Shown: one piece after another, positions 18,848 to 23,867 of the stretch
Layout: the number at the start of each line of letters is the position of its first letter
Position numbering within the stretch: the first letter of the stretch is position 1
NCBI GenBank assembly: GCA_019649035.1
Contig: BMAT01008927.1
Location: 211,034-234,900 of the forward strand
Direction of reading: 5' to 3'
DNA length: 23,867 nt
Source of the DNA: Elysia marginata
Lineage: Eukaryota; Mollusca; Gastropoda; Plakobranchidae
Notes under the pieces: model-generated
Seen by the model: the letters and a program-made list of their open reading frames with translations, nothing else
The model's database searches: none
Told to the model about the DNA's origin: nothing
Made by a program: the position numbers and the translations under genes

Positions 18848-19154
18848 CGAGTAAAGTTCTTATCGATGGTTCTTATTGATGGTGTTTGTCAAGGCAGTGT
18901 GGTAATTCGCCTTCTAAGAAACCTCCCGGTTTTATGAACGAAGCATGTCTTCGTGCATCTATTGGCTGGGATGTTCTTACCTCGTCTCAAAATATGTCCA
19001 AAAGGCGCCAACAGCTTTCGAGGATGTGCCTTGAGAGGAGTTTTTCTTCACGTTTTTTGGTATGATGATTTTTTTTTGTTATATTCATTGGGTATTTGAT
19101 GTTTTCCTAGAGCAGAATTACTATGAGAGCAAAATATAATGATACTAAGATGTA
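18848..19154. other. No gene or repeat recognised
   Basis: Unique-looking sequence without a supported feature. Confidence 0.4.

Positions 19155-19189
<35 letters not shown>
19155..19189 (+). repeat. (AAT)n microsatellite
   Basis: About eleven AAT units. Confidence 0.95.
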
Positions 19190-19191
<2 letters not shown>

Positions 19192-19253
19192 TCCTACTAC
19201 ATCAACAAATTGATAACAATAACAAAAACACCTACTGTAATACAAATTTTGAC

Positions 19254-19660
19254 ATGTAGTGCAAATTTCAATACGCAGAGAAAATTTAGACCTTTAATGC
19301 AAATTTCAATCTATAGTGCAATTACCAACTTTAATCTTTAGTGAAAAATTACATCTATGATGTAAATTTCAATCTGTAGTGCGAATACAAATTTTAACCT
19401 TTAGTGCAAATTCCAATATTATTTATAATGCAAATTTCAAGCGTAGAGACAATTTAAGCTTAGATCTATAATGCAAATTTCAATCTGAAGCGCAAATGCA
19501 AATTTCAATCTGTAGTGCAAATTTCAATATGTAATGCGAGCTTCAACCGTAGAGAAAATTTAGATCTATTATGCAAATTTCTTTCTGCAGTGCGAATGCA
19601 AACTTTAATCTGTAGTGCAAATTTCAATCTCTGGAGAAGATTTAGACCTGTAGTGAAAAA
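19254..19660 (+). repeat. Degenerate tandem repeat with ATGCAAAT octamers
   Basis: About 400 bp built from diverged copies of a 20- to 30-bp unit of the type (T/G)GCAAATTTCAATCTGTAG, with a second unit of the type GTAGAGAAAATTTAGATCTA inserted at irregular intervals (near 19274, 19443, 19549, 19632). Five exact ATGCAAAT octamers occur (starts 19297, 19428, 19471, 19497, 19571), with variants such as GTGCAAAT and ATGCAAAC between them. ATGCAAAT is the classical POU/Oct binding site. The frame at 19515-19715 is a translation of this array, not a gene. Confidence 0.9.
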
Positions 19661-20690
19661 TGTTCAAAAAATTAAAGACTTACTAGAAAACACCCAACAT
19701 TCCTTGGTACTTTAAGTTAAAGGTTTGATAATGAACGGTGATTTGTTCACAGCTGCTCGTTCATCCTCTCAACTCTTTCTGTACGCAAAGTGTGTGTCGG
19801 AGACTGGCCTAACTGGTATTAACTTTAACCTTTTAGAGCTCTGTACCCTCCAAAGAGACAGATTCATGTAATAAGACTTATCAGAGACCTTAAGCACACG
19901 CACCGAGTCTCACTAGGAGTACGTGAAAATCGAAAAGTAGATCGAGGAAACTCCGAAAATAATGAAACCAGTTTCTAAAAATAGACCTACAGACGTTCCC
20001 GTCATACTCACGCGTTGCTGCTTAAAGTCTGTATTAAGACTACTGGCACAACTGCTCCTCCGTCTTACGATAAAATTAAAAATAGCATTTAAAAAGAAAT
20101 GTTTTTACATTAAGAGGCACATAAACTTGCCAACCTAATCATATGGGTGAGGGTGAGGATGAGAATATGACAGAAGATCACTATTCTGTGGTTTGTGATG
20201 GTTGAGAAAAAGTGTTTTAGTTGTATAGCAAAGTAAATATAACTGCCTTGAAAAACGCTTTTAAACTCTATGCCTTCGAATCAATACCATTTTAAATCGT
20301 TGAAAATTTTACCAAAAGAAACCCCATGGATTTAAAAAGACGAGGGAAAAATAAGGGACAAAAATTTGTATCTCACATCACAACAGATAGATTCTGAGCA
20401 CGGCCTTATCTATATTTCTCGATCAATTTATTCAAAACTTCATGGAAAAAACATTTCTTTGTAATTCAAGTCTTGTAAACATAAAACCTGTGTTATTTCT
20501 ATTAAGCTTAGTAGTATAAATACTTTGCCCTTCCCATCACAAATGTCAGAATCACGGTCTTTGGTCACACCCTCAAATGGAGTTGTTCAAACATGGGGTG
20601 ACCTAAAGGATTGAGGGTGATCACCGTCTCTATATAACCTTTAAAAAAATTCAAAACTGTCTCTTTGCACCTTTTTATTTTTTAAGACGA
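19661..20690. other. Intergenic DNA, nothing recognised
   Basis: No family match, RNA gene or clear repeat structure noted over this kilobase. Confidence 0.45.
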
Positions 20691-20699
20691 GGTGTTGAT

Positions 20700-21028
20700 A
20701 ATGCTTTGTAAAGCGTTTTTATATGGCGCTTAATCCATTAATGTGCTCTATGCGCTTTACATGGTTTTCCCAATACAGGCAATTACCGAAAGTTTACCTT
20801 CTGAACGTACAGAGGAGCAGCAAGTTAAGCGCATCACTCTAGCATGTTGACAAGATCTTTCACTGCCTTTAGCCGGGTACTCTTTTTTACCCATGAGTGA
20901 AGCAAAAATATATATGTGTATAAATAGACTTTCTCAAGGACTAAACGTTGACCTGCCGGAGGCAGGACTCGAACCACGGGCCTCTTGTACCGAAAGCCGA
21001 GCGTCTACCGCTAAACCCACGGCGCGAC
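20700..21028 (-). mobile_element. tRNA-derived SINE-like element (family 3), minus strand
   Basis: The minus strand from 21028 has a tRNA-like head: A box region GTGGGTTTAGCGGTAGACGC and a perfect B box GGTTCGAGTCC (about 20977-20967). The T-arm stem pairs poorly, so a real tRNA gene is unlikely. The other end (20706-20762) is a hairpin with arms GTAAAGCG and CGCTTTAC around ATATGGCGCTTAATCC, a type of 3' tail familiar from invertebrate SINEs. Target duplications were not found, so the limits are approximate. Confidence 0.6.
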
Positions 21029-21039
21029 ATGTAGACTTT

Positions 21040-22239
21040 TGTTCTTTTTCGATGACTAAATATTTTTACACTGAATATTTTGAAGGTGTTTTCTTTTTGA
21101 ATAAATGTCATGAATTTTATTGTGTTGAAATCTGCACTTGATTTTTTTGCAATGAATGTAAAGCACTTTGTGTATGAGGATTAAAATGTCTCCTTATTCA
21201 AAGGCCAACACTTGGTTCCCTAGTGTAAGGGACTTAAGACATAATTATTGAATCTATCGCAGTCTTCTTGAGTGGAAAATACAGCTATGAAAATAGCAAA
21301 GAAAGATTAAACAAATATTGCCCTGAACGAGGGAACAAGCCAACACCAATTTTAATGTACTTGGCAACTTGCGCTTTTACGAACAGTGAAAATGAATTAT
21401 TGAGACCATCAGATAGGTCTAGCTATAACTATACTCAAAATTCACGCTTAGGTGCCAAAAGGGAAAAGAAGCGCATTTTAACATTTACGACGAAACAAAA
21501 AAAAAAAAGTAAAAGATGTACTAAGCTTGTCTAACCCGCTTTGAACAACGATTCCTCACAATTCTCTTTCATTTTTTTTGTCTTATGTTAAAGTAAACGC
21601 GTTTTTATTATATGGCACTTTCTGAGCCTCGATTTTACATTCAGTGAAAAATTCCTGTCGTCACGGGTTCTTAAACTTCAATTCTTTAACCAAAGATTCG
21701 AGTTACGTTTCTTCACGCTTCGTTCGTTTCGTCTCAATTTTTAGAATAAAGTGTGTAGTGGCAAGCAGTTTGGCTGCAACTTTTTTTTTAATTTGGGGTT
21801 GGCGGATGGGGGGTTGTGGGCGCCTGAGCATACCCATATATAAACGGCAAATCTATTTATGACAGCTTATTTGGCTTATAGGAAGGGGAGCCACCTGTGA
21901 CTGCCGTTTATCAAAGAAGTTCCCTCTCTTCATTTAAGGTAGGACCTTTTAAGACACCATATTTTAATCTGATTTTTATGGGCATAATTTATGTAAATAT
22001 GACTCATCATATAGGATGAATGATTTTTTTTGGGGTAGAAAACTGGTGAAATTTAAATTAGAATTTTTATGCTCATAACGCCCCGACCGGAAAAGTGCTC
22101 ATGCTCGTTGGAAAATTTTAAAACGGCTTAAAACCTTCTTACCTGGTACTCATTTTCGAAGGCATGACCAAAGATCAAGAATTCTTACCAATTAGTAGCT
22201 GCTTTCGTTTAAAACATGCCTATTACACCTGAAATCTCT
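21040..22239. other. Intergenic DNA, nothing recognised
   Basis: An 88-codon frame (21268-21534) is Lys/Asn/Ser-rich and unlike any family I know. A good minus-strand splice donor (ACCAG|GTAAGAAGG at about 22147-22136) follows a short frame starting ATGCCTTCG, but no acceptor or partner exon supports it. Confidence 0.4.
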
Positions 22240-22358
22240 ATCACTCTCTTTCTCTCTATCTATCTTTCTCTCTGTCTCGCTCGCTTGCCCTCTTTAAAGT
22301 CTGCTTTTTATCACATTTCTCCCTCTCCTCTCTTTCTCTCTCTCCCTCTCTTTCCCTG
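22240..22358 (+). repeat. (CT)n-rich pyrimidine tract
   Basis: About 120 bp of CT/CTAT/CCCT repeats interrupted in the middle by a mixed stretch (about 22285-22315). Confidence 0.9.
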
Positions 22359-23143
22359 ATAGGTAACGAAAAAGCAGAAACCTACCCGCTAATTTCTCAC
22401 GATTTCATCTACCAAAGGCATCCTACCCTTCCCACTTAAAGAAAACTTTTCAGTCTAGAGAAGTATTGCTTGGATGAACCTAAGGCCTAGTCCAGATCAT
22501 TTTGAACCTAAATAGTTCCAATTCTTTTTAGATAACCGATTTCCTCTTCCTTGATTCGTAAAATATCAGATTAATTCCAATTTTTTCCCAATCGGAAGTA
22601 AATTTTGAACTTCGAAATGTTCGATGATTGCTTGATAGCGTTGATAAAGACCGTAACAATGATTTATTCTTACACTCCTACATACACAAAAACAAAGTTC
22701 GCAAATCAAGCTGATTGTGATTTGTATTTTTCAATATGTTCATTTTACCTCCATTTTACAAAGCAAACAAAAACCATAAAAAATGGCATTAATTGCGCCT
22801 TGTCCCAAGAACATTCTCATACTATAGACTTTTGTTAAGAATTCTCTCTTTTCAGATATAATTTTGTAATTCTCATATGAAAAGTGGAACTACTGAATGA
22901 AAACTAACCAACCCAAGACTCTATTTTGCAAATAGAAAAAAGAAGCTAGTGCGATGAAGCACTTAACTCAAATTCCGCAAAAGTATCAGGTAGACGTTTG
23001 CAATTTTTAGCTCGCGTGATCATAGCCCATATAATGTCGAAGTACAAAAAACCCTTCGCCTTTTTTCTTCTTCTTCGTCCTCACCTAAATCTAGATCTAT
23101 AAATATTATAATAATCTTGAGAAGCCCTACATACACGAAAGTA
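22359..23143. other. Intergenic DNA, nothing recognised
   Basis: Short open frames only (longest 77 codons, 22605-22838, no family match). A TCTAGATCT motif occurs at about 23089. Confidence 0.45.
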
Positions 23144-23236
23144 TTAAGGAGCGTAGTGGAGACGTGGTATAAGTTGTGTTTCTCTAAATGGCAAGGCGGT
23201 GGGTGCCGAAGCTACTATAAATCGAAGCTTCGAATC
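23144..23236 (+). repeat. tRNA-like repeat, copy 1
   Basis: A unit of about 93 bp starting TTAAGGAGCGTAGTGG and containing GCAAGGCGGTGGGTGCCGAA. It ends ATCGAAGCTTCGAATC. GCGTAGTGG resembles a pol III A box and CTTCGAATC a B box at roughly tRNA-like spacing. A close second copy lies 413 bp downstream. Confidence 0.75.
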
Positions 23237-23556
23237 ATACTAGATGCAGAAATTTCGGGCATTTTACACTTAAGGCCTAATTCTCTCAACTTCTAATTTC
23301 ATACCTTAAAATCTTTCAATCATTTGATTGCGAAGTAGCTGCCTCCACTATTTATTCTGACCTCTAGATCAACAGTTCATATAAGGCAAACCTTAAATGT
23401 TATCGTTTGATGTCTATGTTTGTTGCTAAAGGCTAAGTGTTGGTGCGTTTCCGAATTCAAATAGTTGTTGCCTTTGGTGCGATTTAGATCTTCCCGTTCA
23501 AGTAAGCTCGTCGCTTAGAGAGGCTAAGCAAGGACCTTCGCCATGAAACTGCTTTG

Positions 23557-23649
23557 TTAAGGAGCGTAGTGGCGACATAGGATAAGCTATGTTTCTCTAA
23601 GTTGCAAGGCGGTGGGTGCCGAAGCTACCATAAATCGAAGGTTCGAAGA
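23557..23649 (+). repeat. tRNA-like repeat, copy 2
   Basis: The same unit as 23144-23236 with about a dozen differences and no large gap: TTAAGGAGCGTAGTGGCGAC, GCAAGGCGGTGGGTGCCGAA, then ATCGAAGGTTCGAAG. The B-box-like GGTTCGAA is better preserved here. Sequence downstream of the two copies diverges at once, so only this head-like part is shared. Confidence 0.75.
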
Positions 23650-23867
23650 ATTTTGAGGAGTGTTAGCATTTGAGCGCCTTACAGGCAGCCGTGCTGTAAT
23701 GCTCTGAAATATGAGTTGAATTTGCTTTGGTTTGTATTGACCTGCTGAGGGAAATATGTTACGTCTTCAGATTGCCTTCGACGTTGAAAGACTATAGCCT
23801 ATTTTTTATTAGGGTGAAAATGAATTTACACAAGATTTGTAAAAGGCATTTCATGAAACTCTTTAGT

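Noticed and set aside
20955..21026. Functional tRNA gene on the minus strand
   Set aside because: A and B boxes are good, but the T-arm stem pairs at only about two of five positions and no convincing acceptor stem is visible; it fits a SINE head better.
22136..22180. Possible first coding exon (ATGCCTTCG... to a GTAAG donor) on the minus strand
   Set aside because: Only eight codons, no promoter motif or partner exon identified; chance occurrence is likely.

Overview
The window looks like nuclear DNA of an invertebrate animal, most likely a mollusc and possibly a gastropod. It is A+T-rich and mostly non-coding, with small phase-consistent exons separated by introns of about 1.8-2.4 kb. It carries many decayed retroelements, tRNA-derived SINEs ending in CAACCAACC-type tails, MITEs, and long GA and GTA microsatellites. 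The mollusc assignment is inference from repeat style, not a proof. There is no bacterial-type operon, CRISPR array or phage module. A 602-base run of N shows this is an assembled scaffold.

Left part (1-6555, minus strand): the 5' half of one protein-coding gene, recognised as TMEM135, a multi-pass peroxisomal/mitochondrial membrane protein. Four coding exons are resolved with splice sites: exon 1 with the start codon (6555-6409), exon 2 (4583-4456), and two exons (2693-2604 and 251-159) that both correspond to the same segment of the vertebrate protein. These two have the same phase on both sides and nearly the same length, so they look like a duplicated, possibly mutually exclusive exon pair. 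The rest of the gene lies beyond the left edge. Its introns hold a pogo-like MITE (3895-4412), a piggyBac-like MITE (4906-5163) and a LINE reverse-transcriptase relic (about 5285-5500).

Middle part (6556-12219): intergenic DNA with at least two further LINE relics (7855-8355; 10745-11191, the latter keeping an endonuclease piece and an RT-tail piece with the middle lost). It also has a Penelope-like retroelement 3' end (9190-9725) followed by a hammerhead-ribozyme-like relic (9932-9992), then an inverted repeat that abuts the N gap (11618-12219).

Right part (12220-23867): no recognisable gene. It holds two GTA-type trinucleotide arrays, GA/CT arrays and a second piggyBac-like MITE candidate. 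Three full-length tRNA-derived SINEs have target-site duplications (two of one family in opposite orientation, one of another family sharing a core block), and a fourth SINE-like element is present. There is also a large imperfect inverted repeat (15794-16508), a promoter-like patch (about 18088-18230), a degenerate tandem array carrying repeated ATGCAAAT octamers (19254-19660) and a spaced tRNA-like repeat pair near the right edge.

The only functional gene supported is TMEM135; almost everything else recognisable is mobile-element debris. The strongest biological lead is the duplicated exon pair in TMEM135.
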